A stretch of DNA of 12,181 nucleotides from Clostridiales bacterium. Lineage in GTDB: Bacteria > Bacillota > Clostridia > Lachnospirales > Lachnospiraceae. Of the stretch, positions 6,094-12,181 are shown piece by piece. Numbering within the stretch: the first letter of the stretch is position 1; every line of letters starts with the position of its first letter. Position numbers and translations under genes: made by a program. The stretch covers positions 1 to 12,181 of the forward strand of contig JAHZHF010000068.1 of NCBI GenBank assembly GCA_019420405.1. Reading direction: 5' to 3'. The notes under the pieces are model-generated. The model was not told where the DNA came from. It saw only the letters and a program-made list of their open reading frames with translations, and did not search any database.

Positions 6094-7080
6094 ATGGCAA
6101 AGAAAACAGATAAAAAGTCTTTACTGGCAAAGATCGTGATTATTGCGGCTATTATCATTATAATCCCGATCGTTACGCCCAATATGTACATCATGCAGAT
6201 CGTTAATATGATCGGAATCTATATCATCCTCGGAATCGGAATTAACGTTCTGACAGGATTTACCGGACAGCTTTCCCTCGGACAGGCGGCATTCTTCGGA
6301 ATCGGAGCTTATGTGACCGCAATTATGAATACACGGGGCGGGATGCAGTTTTTCGCCTGTCTGATCGGCTCTATGCTGATCACCGGGCTGGTCGGCGCGG
6401 TTCTGGCAGTTCCGGCGCTGAAAGTAAAAGGTTCCTATCTGGCACTTCTGACCATGGGATTCGGAGAGATCATCCGTATCGTCATGATCAACTGGACGCC
6501 GGTTACGAACGGAACAGCCGGTATCCTGGAGATTGAAAGCCCGGTGATCTTCGGCTTTTCATTTGACACACTGAAAAAGTTTTACTTCCTGATTATGGTA
6601 TTCGTGATCCTTGGGATTTTATATGAAGATATTCTGATTAAGACAAGGACGGGACGGGCATTTGTGGCGATCCGTGAGGACAACGAGGCTGCGGAGCTGA
6701 CGGGAATCAACGTTACTACATATAAGATCAGAGCGTTCGTATTAAGCGCTGTTTATTCCGGGATCGCCGGATGCCTGTACGCGATGATGATCAAGTATGT
6801 AAGCCCGGATACATTCGTGAGCAATACGTCCAATATCATCCTCTGGACAGCAATCGTAGGCGGATTCGGAACAGTTGTGGGACCGATCTTCGGAGGAATT
6901 ATCATGCAGGTACTTCCGGAAGTGCTTCGTTTCCTGGGTGACTGGCGTCTGGTTGTATACGGAGTGATCCTTCTGATTGTAATCCTTCGTTTCCCGGGCG
7001 GCGTATATCCGTACCTTGAGAAATTCGTAGACAAAATCAGACATCGGAAGAAAACGGCGCCAGCCGGAGGAAAGGGGTGA
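6094..7080 (+). CDS. livM: Liv-type ABC transporter permease, LivM family
   Basis: A 328-residue membrane protein. After a Lys-rich N-terminus and one hydrophobic span (11-28) comes the LivM hallmark NVLTGFTGQLSLGQAAFFGI (51-70). The coupling-loop region carries REDNEAAELTGIN near residue 200. A GGFGTVVGPIFGG segment follows at about 258-270. The C-terminus is a basic cytosolic tail (HRKKTAPAGG). It lies 12 bp after the LivH-type gene with SD AGGAGGAGGG. Its end is almost contiguous with the ATPase gene, so stoichiometric production by coupled translation is likely. Confidence 0.92.
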   Translation: MAKKTDKKSLLAKIVIIAAIIIIIPIVTPNMYIMQIVNMIGIYIILGIGINVLTGFTGQLSLGQAAFFGIGAYVTAIMNTRGGMQFFACLIGSMLITGLVGAVLAVPALKVKGSYLALLTMGFGEIIRIVMINWTPVTNGTAGILEIESPVIFGFSFDTLKKFYFLIMVFVILGILYEDILIKTRTGRAFVAIREDNEAAELTGINVTTYKIRAFVLSAVYSGIAGCLYAMMIKYVSPDTFVSNTSNIILWTAIVGGFGTVVGPIFGGIIMQVLPEVLRFLGDWRLVVYGVILLIVILRFPGGVYPYLEKFVDKIRHRKKTAPAGGKG

Positions 7081-7085
7081 GAAAT

Positions 7086-7853
7086 GTGGCAATTCTTGAA
7101 TTAAAAGATGTGACGAAGAAATTCGGCGGTCTGACGGCTGTTGACAGCGTGAACCTTAAAGTAGAAGAAAATCAGATCTGTGCACTGATCGGACCGAACG
7201 GAGCAGGAAAGACGACAGTATTTAACATGATCACAGGCGCATATCAGGTGACGTCCGGCGACGTGCTCTTCTGCGGGGAGAGCATCTGCGGGAAGAAGCC
7301 GCACGATATTGTGAAGAAGGGGATTGCGAGAACCTTCCAGAATATCCGTCTGTTTAAGTCAGCCACAGTTCTCGAAAACGTTATGACAGGCTTCCACTGC
7401 AAGACGAAAACGGGCATGTTCAACGTTGTGTTCCAGCCTGGAAAATGCAGGAAAGAGGAGGCTGAAACGAGGCAGAAAGCTCTTGAGATCCTGAAGTTCT
7501 TAGGGCTTGACGGTGTAAAAGACAATGAGGCGGGAAGCATTCCCTACGGACACCAGAGACTGCTGGAGATCGGCCGTGCCCTTGCCACATCTCCGAAGCT
7601 TCTCCTTCTGGACGAGCCGGCAGCAGGTATGAACTCCCAGGAGAAGAAGGAACTGGTGGAGACGATCCGCAAGATCAGAGATACATACAATCTTGCAGTG
7701 CTCCTGGTAGAGCATGATATGGAGCTGGTTATGGGAATTTCCGAGAATATAACAGTAATCAACTTCGGACGCAGGATCGCGGACGGTACTGCGGAAGAGA
7801 TTCAGAATAACAATGATGTCATCGAGGCATATCTGGGAAGGAGTGAGGATTAA
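7086..7853 (+). CDS. livG: Liv-type ABC transporter ATPase, LivG family
   Basis: A 255-residue nucleotide-binding subunit. It has Walker A GPNGAGKTT (36-44), the Q-loop region RTFQNIRLF (82-90), the LivG-type signature IPYGHQRLLEIGRAL in place of LSGGQ (normal for this branch), Walker B LLLLDEP followed by AAGMN, and the switch His in LLVEHDMELV. The GTG at 7086 is preferred: it gives MAILELKDVTKKFGG, which matches the usual LivG start, and it lies 5 bases after AAGGGGTGA (7072-7080). The upstream in-frame GTG at 7077 lies inside that SD and overlaps the LivM stop; it would add three residues. The protein hydrolyses ATP at the inner membrane to power import, paired with the LivF-type subunit. 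Confidence 0.9.
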   Translation: MAILELKDVTKKFGGLTAVDSVNLKVEENQICALIGPNGAGKTTVFNMITGAYQVTSGDVLFCGESICGKKPHDIVKKGIARTFQNIRLFKSATVLENVMTGFHCKTKTGMFNVVFQPGKCRKEEAETRQKALEILKFLGLDGVKDNEAGSIPYGHQRLLEIGRALATSPKLLLLDEPAAGMNSQEKKELVETIRKIRDTYNLAVLLVEHDMELVMGISENITVINFGRRIADGTAEEIQNNNDVIEAYLGRSED

Positions 7854-7854
7854 T

Positions 7855-8583
7855 ATGGCAGAGACAATGTTAAAAATCACTGATCTGGTATCCTCCTACG
7901 GAAATATCAAGGCTTTAAAGGGAATCGGCCTGGAGATAAATAAAGGGGAGATCGTATCCCTCCTGGGCGCAAACGGCGCAGGAAAATCCACGCTGATGAA
8001 GTCCATCCTGGGTATGGTGAAGATCGAGAGCGGCAGCATCAAGTTCAAAGACCAGGAGCTGGTGGGAAAGAAGAGCCATGAGATCGTCCCCATGGGGATC
8101 TCCCTGGTTCCCGAGGGACGGAAGATCTTTATCGATGTATCAGTAGAGGAGAACTTAAATATCGGAACATTCTTCCGGAAGAGACCCGCGGCCAGGGATA
8201 AAGAGTTAAGAGATATGGTCTACGAAGTATTCCCGAGGCTCTACGAGAGAAGAACTCAGCTCGGAGGTACACTCTCCGGAGGTGAGCAGCAGATGCTGGC
8301 AGTGGGAAGAGCGATTATGTCAGATCCGGAATTTCTGATGCTGGACGAGCCGTCCATGGGACTGGCGCCTCTTGTTATCGCGGAAGTGTTCAATGTTATT
8401 AAAAAGGTCAACAGTATGGGAATCACAGTTTTCCTGGTTGAACAGAACGCAAAAATGGCGCTTAAGATCAGTGACAGAGCATATCTGATGAATACGGGCC
8501 AGATCGTTGTCAGCGGAACAGGAGAAGAGTTCCTCAAGAGCGATGTGCTGACAAGCGTATACCTTGGAGGAAAGAAGGAGTAG
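7855..8583 (+). CDS. livF: Liv-type ABC transporter ATPase, LivF family
   Basis: A 242-residue nucleotide-binding subunit, partner of the LivG-type protein. It has Walker A GANGAGKST (38-46), PEGRKIF (86-92, a LivF hallmark), the signature LSGGEQQMLAVGRA (140-153), Walker B LMLDEP (161-166) with SMGLAP, and FLVEQNA with the Gln at the switch position, which is normal for LivF. The ATG at 7855 is one base after the LivG stop and has GGAAGGAGTGAGG upstream. The in-frame ATG at 7813 lies inside livG and would add 14 residues with no family match, so it is rejected. The shikimate-dehydrogenase-like gene follows after three bases, tying the importer to the catabolic enzymes in one transcript. Confidence 0.92.
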   Translation: MAETMLKITDLVSSYGNIKALKGIGLEINKGEIVSLLGANGAGKSTLMKSILGMVKIESGSIKFKDQELVGKKSHEIVPMGISLVPEGRKIFIDVSVEENLNIGTFFRKRPAARDKELRDMVYEVFPRLYERRTQLGGTLSGGEQQMLAVGRAIMSDPEFLMLDEPSMGLAPLVIAEVFNVIKKVNSMGITVFLVEQNAKMALKISDRAYLMNTGQIVVSGTGEEFLKSDVLTSVYLGGKKE

Positions 8584-8586
8584 CGT

Positions 8587-9486
8587 ATGAAATTAGAAAA
8601 TGTAAAGCTGAATCTTGATACAGAACTTGTATTAAACGTAGGCGACCCGATCGGCAAGACAAATGCACCGCGCTGCTATAACAAGCTTTTTGAGCGGCTT
8701 GACATGAATGCGATCATGCTTCCGTGCGAGATCAAAAAGGGACAGCTCCCGGAGTTTCTTGACGCATGCCGTCTGATGGGGATTCACTATCTCTGCCCCA
8801 CAATGCCGCATAAGGGAGATTTCGTGGATCTGCTGGACGATGTGGACGAGACGTCGAAGCTCTTCCATTCGGTAAACGCAATCCGCATTGATGAAAACGG
8901 AAGCCACGGCGCGGGAATGGACGGAAAAGGCGCAGTGAAAGCGATCGTGGGCGCAGGAGTCCGCTTAGACGGAATCAATGCTCTCATCTACGGGGCAGGC
9001 GGTATCAGCGGCGTAGTTGCTTACGAGCTGTCCCGGCAGAATGTAAAGAAAATCTACATTGCCAACCGCACAAGAGAGAAAGCGGAAAAAATTGCAGATA
9101 TATTGAAAAATAATACGGCCACAGATGCGGAAGTAATCGGAACAGATCCGTACTCTCTGAACAAGGTGGCAGAACAGTGCGGCCTGTTTGCAAACCTGAC
9201 CCCTCTGGGGATGAAAGGATGTGCAAATAAGTACGACTATCTGGGATTCATTGACCGGATGCCGGACGACGCGGCAGTATTCGACTGCGTGATTAACCCG
9301 CCGATGACAGATGTGATTGCGGCGGCGAAGAAGAACGGCCTGACCGCAGTGCCTGGCATGAAGATGCTGGTTTCCCAGATGGATGTGATCTTTGACTTTA
9401 TGTTCAATAAGAAGATCACGGAAGAAGATAAGCAGGCATGCATCGAGGAACTGTGCAGCTATCTCGGGGTTCCGGCGGACTTTTAG
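8587..9486 (+). CDS. Shikimate/quinate dehydrogenase-like oxidoreductase with altered substrate site
   Basis: A 299-residue AroE-superfamily protein. Retained features are the catalytic Lys76 in MPHKGD (73-78), Asp112 in GAGMDG, the nucleotide loop GAGGISG (136-142), NRT (160-162), which usually means NADP(H) preference, NLTPLGM (203-209), and the substrate-side MLVSQ with Gln264. Changed: the N-terminal motif that in AroE reads HSxSP, whose two serines hold the shikimate carboxylate, is here GDPIGKTNAP (19-28). The gene lies inside a transport/catabolic operon and not with aromatic biosynthesis genes. I infer a related hydroxyacid or cyclic alcohol as substrate rather than shikimate itself. 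The ATG at 8587 follows AAGGAG and lies three bases from livF. The next gene is 190 bp away, behind a repeat element. Confidence 0.82.
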   Translation: MKLENVKLNLDTELVLNVGDPIGKTNAPRCYNKLFERLDMNAIMLPCEIKKGQLPEFLDACRLMGIHYLCPTMPHKGDFVDLLDDVDETSKLFHSVNAIRIDENGSHGAGMDGKGAVKAIVGAGVRLDGINALIYGAGGISGVVAYELSRQNVKKIYIANRTREKAEKIADILKNNTATDAEVIGTDPYSLNKVAEQCGLFANLTPLGMKGCANKYDYLGFIDRMPDDAAVFDCVINPPMTDVIAAAKKNGLTAVPGMKMLVSQMDVIFDFMFNKKITEEDKQACIEELCSYLGVPADF

Positions 9487-9564
9487 TAACAGTTCAGCCA
9501 TAGGGCTGTCCGTGAAAAAAATCATGCTCGCATGATTTTTCGATCGTGCAGTCCTATGAGCTGA
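9486..9564. repeat. Composite palindromic repeat with an internal hairpin
   Basis: Bases 9486-9508 are identical to the minus strand of 1123-1145. The match then breaks, and about 40 bases follow that include the stem AAAAATCATG (9517-9526) / CATGATTTTT (9531-9540) with a CTCG loop. Next comes CAGTCCTATGAGCTGA (9549-9564), a near reverse complement of 9494-9508. The whole 9494-9564 segment can thus fold into one long hairpin. It looks like the palindrome seen at 1113-1146 with an insertion between its arms. The inner stem followed by T5 may also act as a terminator within the operon, in both directions. Confidence 0.7.
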
Positions 9565-9586
9565 GCGCCCGTCAATGAGTAAAACA

Positions 9587-9622
9587 GCGGCGACAGCCGC
9601 AATAAGCACGTCAGTGCGGCTT
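9587..9622 (+). promoter_or_regulatory. Competing GC-rich hairpins before the YiaK-like gene
   Basis: GCGGC (9587-9591) pairs with GCCGC (9596-9600) around GACA. Alternatively GCCGCA (9596-9601) pairs with TGCGGC (9615-9620), followed by a short TTT. A further GCAC/GTGC stem lies within. The overlap means only one fold can form at a time. This may be leader regulation or just part of the repeat-rich spacer. I see no clear promoter here. Confidence 0.3.
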
Positions 9623-9676
9623 TGCGGGCAGACGCGGGCTGCGCTGTTGTGCGTCTAAAAGAGGAGGAATATACAA

Positions 9677-10681
9677 ATGCTTCGTGTTTCATATGATGAG
9701 CTGTTCAGCGAGTTTAAACGTGTTCTGATCAGCAGAGGATTTAATGAAGAAATGGCAGGGGACGCGGCGGCAGTATTTGCCCAGAACAGTCTGGACGGTA
9801 TCTACAGCCATGGAATCAACCGTTTCCCCCGCGTAGTGGATTATCTGGATAAAGGAGAAATCAAACCGGAGAATATCGCCGAGTGCGTCAATGCCCAGGG
9901 CGTGATCGAGCGCTGGGACGGTCACAGAGGATTCGGACCGCTCAACGCGAGAAGAGCCATGAACCGTGCATGCGATCTGGCGAAACAGTACGGAGCCGGA
10001 GTTGTGGCACTTGGAAACAACAACCACTGGATGCGCGGCGGCACATACGGATGGCAGGCGGCAGACCAGGGATGTATCGGTATCTGCTGGTCGAACACTC
10101 AGCCGAATATGCCGGCATGGGGAGGCAAGGATAAGAAGATCGGAAACAACCCGTTTATCTTCGCAGTTCCGAAGTCGAATGGAGAGCATGTTGTAGTGGA
10201 CTGCGCAGTTTCCCAGTTCTCCTATGGAAAGATCGAGGAGGCAAAACTGAAAGGAAAACAGCTTCCGGTACCGGGCGGATATGACGAGGAAGGCAATCTG
10301 ACGACAGATCCGGCGGCTATTGAGAAGAGCTGGAGAGTGCTTCCCATGGGCTACTGGAAGGGAAGCGGAATTTCTATCCTTCTCGACTTGATCGCAACAG
10401 TTCTCACAGACGCGAACTCCGTACAGAAGATCGGTACATTCGGTGATGAAATAGGACTCTCCCAGATCATGATCGCGATCGATCCGTCCAAGTTCCAGAG
10501 CGCGGAAGTGACAGACCGGATCGTGGACGAGCTGATCGCGGATATTCACTCTTCCGTTCCGGCAGAGGAAAACGGAAAAGTCTTCTATCCGGGTGAGATT
10601 GAGATCGGAACAAGGAAAGACAACCTTGAGAACGGAATCCCGGTGATCGAGGAAGTGTGGGAGAAGATCAAGGCGTTTTAA
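9677..10681 (+). CDS. YiaK/DlgD-like 2-oxoacid reductase (malate/L-lactate dehydrogenase family 2)
   Basis: A 334-residue NAD(P)H-dependent oxidoreductase of the Ldh_2/MDH2 family (COG2055), unrelated in fold to classical Rossmann lactate dehydrogenases. It strongly resembles 2,3-diketo-L-gulonate reductase YiaK/DlgD of E. coli as I remember it. Matches include DGIYSHGINRFPR (40-52) with the proposed catalytic His45, NNHWMRGGTYGWQAAD (115-130) with His117, GCIGICWSNT (132-141), GGYDEEGNLT (200-209) and LPMGYWKGSGISILLD (222-237). Length equals that of the family. The family reduces 2-oxoacids with a hydroxyl or oxo neighbour, so here it probably reduces or oxidises a sugar-acid-like or hydroxyacid intermediate. 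SD GAGGAGG precedes the ATG, and the zinc dehydrogenase follows after 25 bp. The exact substrate is not established; the enzyme assignment to family is firm. Confidence 0.88.
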   Translation: MLRVSYDELFSEFKRVLISRGFNEEMAGDAAAVFAQNSLDGIYSHGINRFPRVVDYLDKGEIKPENIAECVNAQGVIERWDGHRGFGPLNARRAMNRACDLAKQYGAGVVALGNNNHWMRGGTYGWQAADQGCIGICWSNTQPNMPAWGGKDKKIGNNPFIFAVPKSNGEHVVVDCAVSQFSYGKIEEAKLKGKQLPVPGGYDEEGNLTTDPAAIEKSWRVLPMGYWKGSGISILLDLIATVLTDANSVQKIGTFGDEIGLSQIMIAIDPSKFQSAEVTDRIVDELIADIHSSVPAEENGKVFYPGEIEIGTRKDNLENGIPVIEEVWEKIKAF

Positions 10682-10706
10682 ACTGGAAGCAAAGGAGAGA
10701 ACAGAT

Positions 10707-11747
10707 ATGAAAGCAGTAAAATTTGACGAGCCGTGGAAAGTGGCGTGCGTGGATGTCGAGAAGCCGGAGCCGAAGGAAGGCGAGGCTCTGATCCGCATCG
10801 TGACGGCCGGAATCTGCGGCAGTGATATCGGAGCATTCAGAGGAACGAACGGGCTGGTATCTTACCCGAGGATTATCGGACATGAGCTGGCGGGCGTCGT
10901 AGAGTCCATACCGGAGAATAATAAAAACGGAATCAAAGTCGGAGACAGGGTTGTGGTAGATCCGTACATCTATTGCGGACACTGCTATCCCTGCCGGATC
11001 GGAAGAACCAACTGCTGTACAGACTTAAAAGTACTGGGCGTTCACGTGGACGGAGGTATGGCAGAATACTTCACCCACCCGGCGGATCTGCTCGTGAAGA
11101 TACCGGATGATATGACCTGGGAGGAAGCCGCTATGGCAGAGCCTTTGACAATCTCCCTTCACGGAGTGCACAGAGGCGGATTCAAAGAAGGCGAGTACTG
11201 CGCAATCATCGGCGCAGGCCCCATCGGCCTTGTGGCAGGTATGGCAGCGCAGGCTTACGGCGGACACGCTATCTTGCTGGATCTGGTACAGGAGCGCCTT
11301 GACTTTGCGAAATCCCTTGGAATCGAGCATGTGATCAACTCCGGAAAAGAAGACGCAGCCGCGAAGATTGCGGAGATCACAAACGGAGAGATGGCGCAGC
11401 AGGTAATGGAGTGTTCCGGGGCCAATGCCGCCATCAGAAGCACCCTTGACTATGTATCAAACGCAGGACGTATCACTCTGACCGGATGGCCGAAAAAAGA
11501 GACGTCCATTCCGACCGATCTGATCACAAAGAAAGAGATCGATATCCGCGGAGCGAGAACAAGCGCAGGCGAATTTGAGGAAGCCCTGGAGCTGATCCGT
11601 TCCCGCAGGGTAGATATGAATAAAATTCTGACAAAGGTAGTTTCCATTGAGGAAGCACCGGAGACGATTATAGATATCGAAACGAATCCGGGAGATTATA
11701 TGAAAGTTGTCGTTCGGATTGCGGATGATCCGAATCCGGAGAAATAA
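10707..11747 (+). CDS. Zinc-dependent medium-chain alcohol/polyol dehydrogenase
   Basis: A 346-residue MDR-superfamily enzyme similar to threonine, sorbitol and hexonate dehydrogenases (RspB/YjjN-like). The catalytic zinc site is seen as Cys37 in GICGSD, His59-Glu60 in GHELAG and Glu145 in AEP. The structural zinc site is Cys90, Cys93, Cys96 and Cys104. The cofactor loop is GAGPIG (169-174), and Asp192 at the end of the second strand predicts NAD(H). The fold is complete. It lies 25 bp after the YiaK-like gene with SD AAAGGAGAG. Together they suggest a two-step oxidation/reduction of neighbouring carbons on a polyhydroxy acid, as in hexonate pathways. L-threonine is a possible alternative substrate given the Liv-type transporter, but no glycine C-acetyltransferase gene is seen beside it. 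Confidence 0.88.
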   Translation: MKAVKFDEPWKVACVDVEKPEPKEGEALIRIVTAGICGSDIGAFRGTNGLVSYPRIIGHELAGVVESIPENNKNGIKVGDRVVVDPYIYCGHCYPCRIGRTNCCTDLKVLGVHVDGGMAEYFTHPADLLVKIPDDMTWEEAAMAEPLTISLHGVHRGGFKEGEYCAIIGAGPIGLVAGMAAQAYGGHAILLDLVQERLDFAKSLGIEHVINSGKEDAAAKIAEITNGEMAQQVMECSGANAAIRSTLDYVSNAGRITLTGWPKKETSIPTDLITKKEIDIRGARTSAGEFEEALELIRSRRVDMNKILTKVVSIEEAPETIIDIETNPGDYMKVVVRIADDPNPEK

Positions 11748-11778
11748 TATATCCTGCAACAGAATACAGAAAATGAGG

Positions 11779-11794
11779 GCGGGGATGTCCCCGC
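11779..11794 (+). other. GC-rich hairpin ahead of the HPr-like gene
   Basis: GCGGGG (11779-11784) pairs with CCCCGC (11789-11794) around ATGT. It lies four bases before the SD AGGAG (11799-11803) and has no T-run. It may be an mRNA stability or processing element that sets the level of the last gene. Confidence 0.4.
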
Positions 11795-11810
11795 GGTTAG
11801 GAGTAAGAGT

Positions 11811-12059
11811 ATGACGCTTGAAAATGTAACAAATATCGTAGGGCTGTTTAATGTAATCAGTTCATGCAAAGGAAATATAGAGCTGGTATCCAAAGAAGGC
11901 GACCGGATCAATTTAAAATCCAGGCTGGCCCAGTATCTGGCGCTGGCCGGAGCGTTCTCAGAGGGGTATGTCAGGACGCTGGAGCTGTATATCGAAGATC
12001 CTGCAGATAAGGAGAAGATCATGCAGTTCGTCGTGAGCGGGGAGTCGACGGCTGTTTAG
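11811..12059 (+). CDS. HPr-like small protein lacking the phosphorylatable histidine
   Basis: An 82-residue protein. Its central and C-terminal part follows the HPr pattern: GNIELVSKEGDRINLKS (21-37), where Ser37 aligns with the regulatory Ser46 of HPr, then a helix RLAQYLALAGAFSEG, a strand RTLELYIED (55-63) and a final helix DKEKIMQFV (66-74). The N-terminal loop that carries His15 (HARPA) in true HPr is replaced by about VTNIV (6-10), so it cannot act as a PTS phosphocarrier. It might be Crh-like or simply an adapted structural relative. The SD AGGAG is seven bases before the ATG. It is 63 bp after the dehydrogenase gene and probably cotranscribed. It could link the operon to carbon-status control, but that is inference. 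No other PTS gene is in view. Confidence 0.65.
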   Translation: MTLENVTNIVGLFNVISSCKGNIELVSKEGDRINLKSRLAQYLALAGAFSEGYVRTLELYIEDPADKEKIMQFVVSGESTAV

Positions 12060-12064
12060 GATAA

Positions 12065-12172
12065 CAGCTATCAGTTCATTAACTCCCGTATGAAAAACGT
12101 CCGAAAACAGGGACGATTCTCAAACGTATTCTGCGGGGATGGAGGACGGCTCCGGACTTCGCTCCAGGGAAT
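12065..12172 (-). repeat. Right copy of the diverged dispersed repeat, inverted relative to the left end
   Basis: Read on the minus strand, this segment aligns with 25-137. CTTCGCTCCAGGGAAT (12157-12172), CGTATTCTG (12125-12133), AAAAACGTCCG (12093-12103) and CAGCTATCAGTTCATTAA (12065-12082) match the left copy in the same order. The stem CGTCC (12098-12102) / GGACG (12111-12115) is kept as a wobble-tolerant stem in the left copy, hinting at a structured element. Bases 12060-12181 contain no gene I can support, and no clear terminator follows the HPr-like gene. Confidence 0.55.
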
Positions 12173-12181
12173 AAGGGAAAC

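Noticed and set aside
7813..7854. Upstream in-frame start for the LivF-type ATPase
   Set aside because: It lies inside livG and adds 14 residues not seen in the family; the ATG at 7855 has a strong SD.
8965..9609. Minus-strand open frame of 214 residues opposite the AroE-like gene
   Set aside because: It lies over a gene with clear AroE motifs and a repeat element, and has no recognisable domain or SD.
9689..10798. Long minus-strand open frame of 369 residues opposite the YiaK-like gene
   Set aside because: The plus strand encodes a protein with full-length family motifs. The minus frame has low-complexity-free but unrecognisable sequence, no SD at its start and crosses into the next gene; it is a codon-bias shadow.
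1..12181. Insertion sequence or phage origin for the inverted repeats
   Set aside because: No transposase, integrase or phage gene is present in the window, and the repeat copies are too diverged to be ends of a recent element.

Overview
The window looks like chromosomal DNA of a gut-type anaerobic Firmicute, most likely a Lachnospiraceae member. That is inference, based on strong AGGAGG-type ribosome binding sites, a moderate-GC coding bias rich in AGA/AGG codons, and dispersed intergenic repeats. There are no rRNA, tRNA, transposase or CRISPR signals.

Layout. (1) Bases 1-148 hold no gene. They form a diverged repeat whose inverted partner lies at the far end of the window (about 12065-12172). 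(2) Bases 177-1097 are a small, AT-rich, self-contained unit: a promoter, a 57-residue protein, a translationally coupled GNAT acetyltransferase and an intrinsic terminator. It resembles a toxin-antitoxin module. (3) Bases 1098-1604 are a gene-free, AT-rich leader with a perfect 15-bp-arm palindrome, a candidate promoter, an attenuator-like pair of exclusive hairpins and several inverted repeats. (4) Bases 1605-12059 carry eleven genes, all on the + strand: an M29/NicX-like metalloenzyme, a class V PLP enzyme, a complete Liv-type ABC importer (binding lipoprotein, two permeases, two ATPases), a shikimate-dehydrogenase-like enzyme, a YiaK/DlgD-like 2-oxoacid reductase, a zinc-dependent medium-chain dehydrogenase and a small HPr-like protein without the phosphorylatable histidine.

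The operon reads as an uptake-and-catabolism system for an amino-acid-like or amino-sugar-acid-like compound. The Liv importer would bring the compound in, the M29-like hydrolase and the PLP enzyme would open or deaminate it, and three NAD(P)-dependent oxidoreductases would process the carbon skeleton. I cannot name the substrate. Most genes sit 1-35 bp apart. Larger gaps occur before the binding protein (111 bp, with a hairpin), before the HPr-like gene (63 bp, with a hairpin) and before the YiaK-like gene (190 bp). The last gap contains a 71-base composite palindrome that shares 23 identical bases with the palindrome at 1113-1146.

The main points for a second look are the unassigned pathway, the probable misnaming of the first gene as an oxygen-dependent dioxygenase, the AroE-like enzyme without the shikimate-binding serines, the His-less HPr-like protein, the unusual acetyltransferase module, and the repeat family whose ends mark the boundaries of these blocks.
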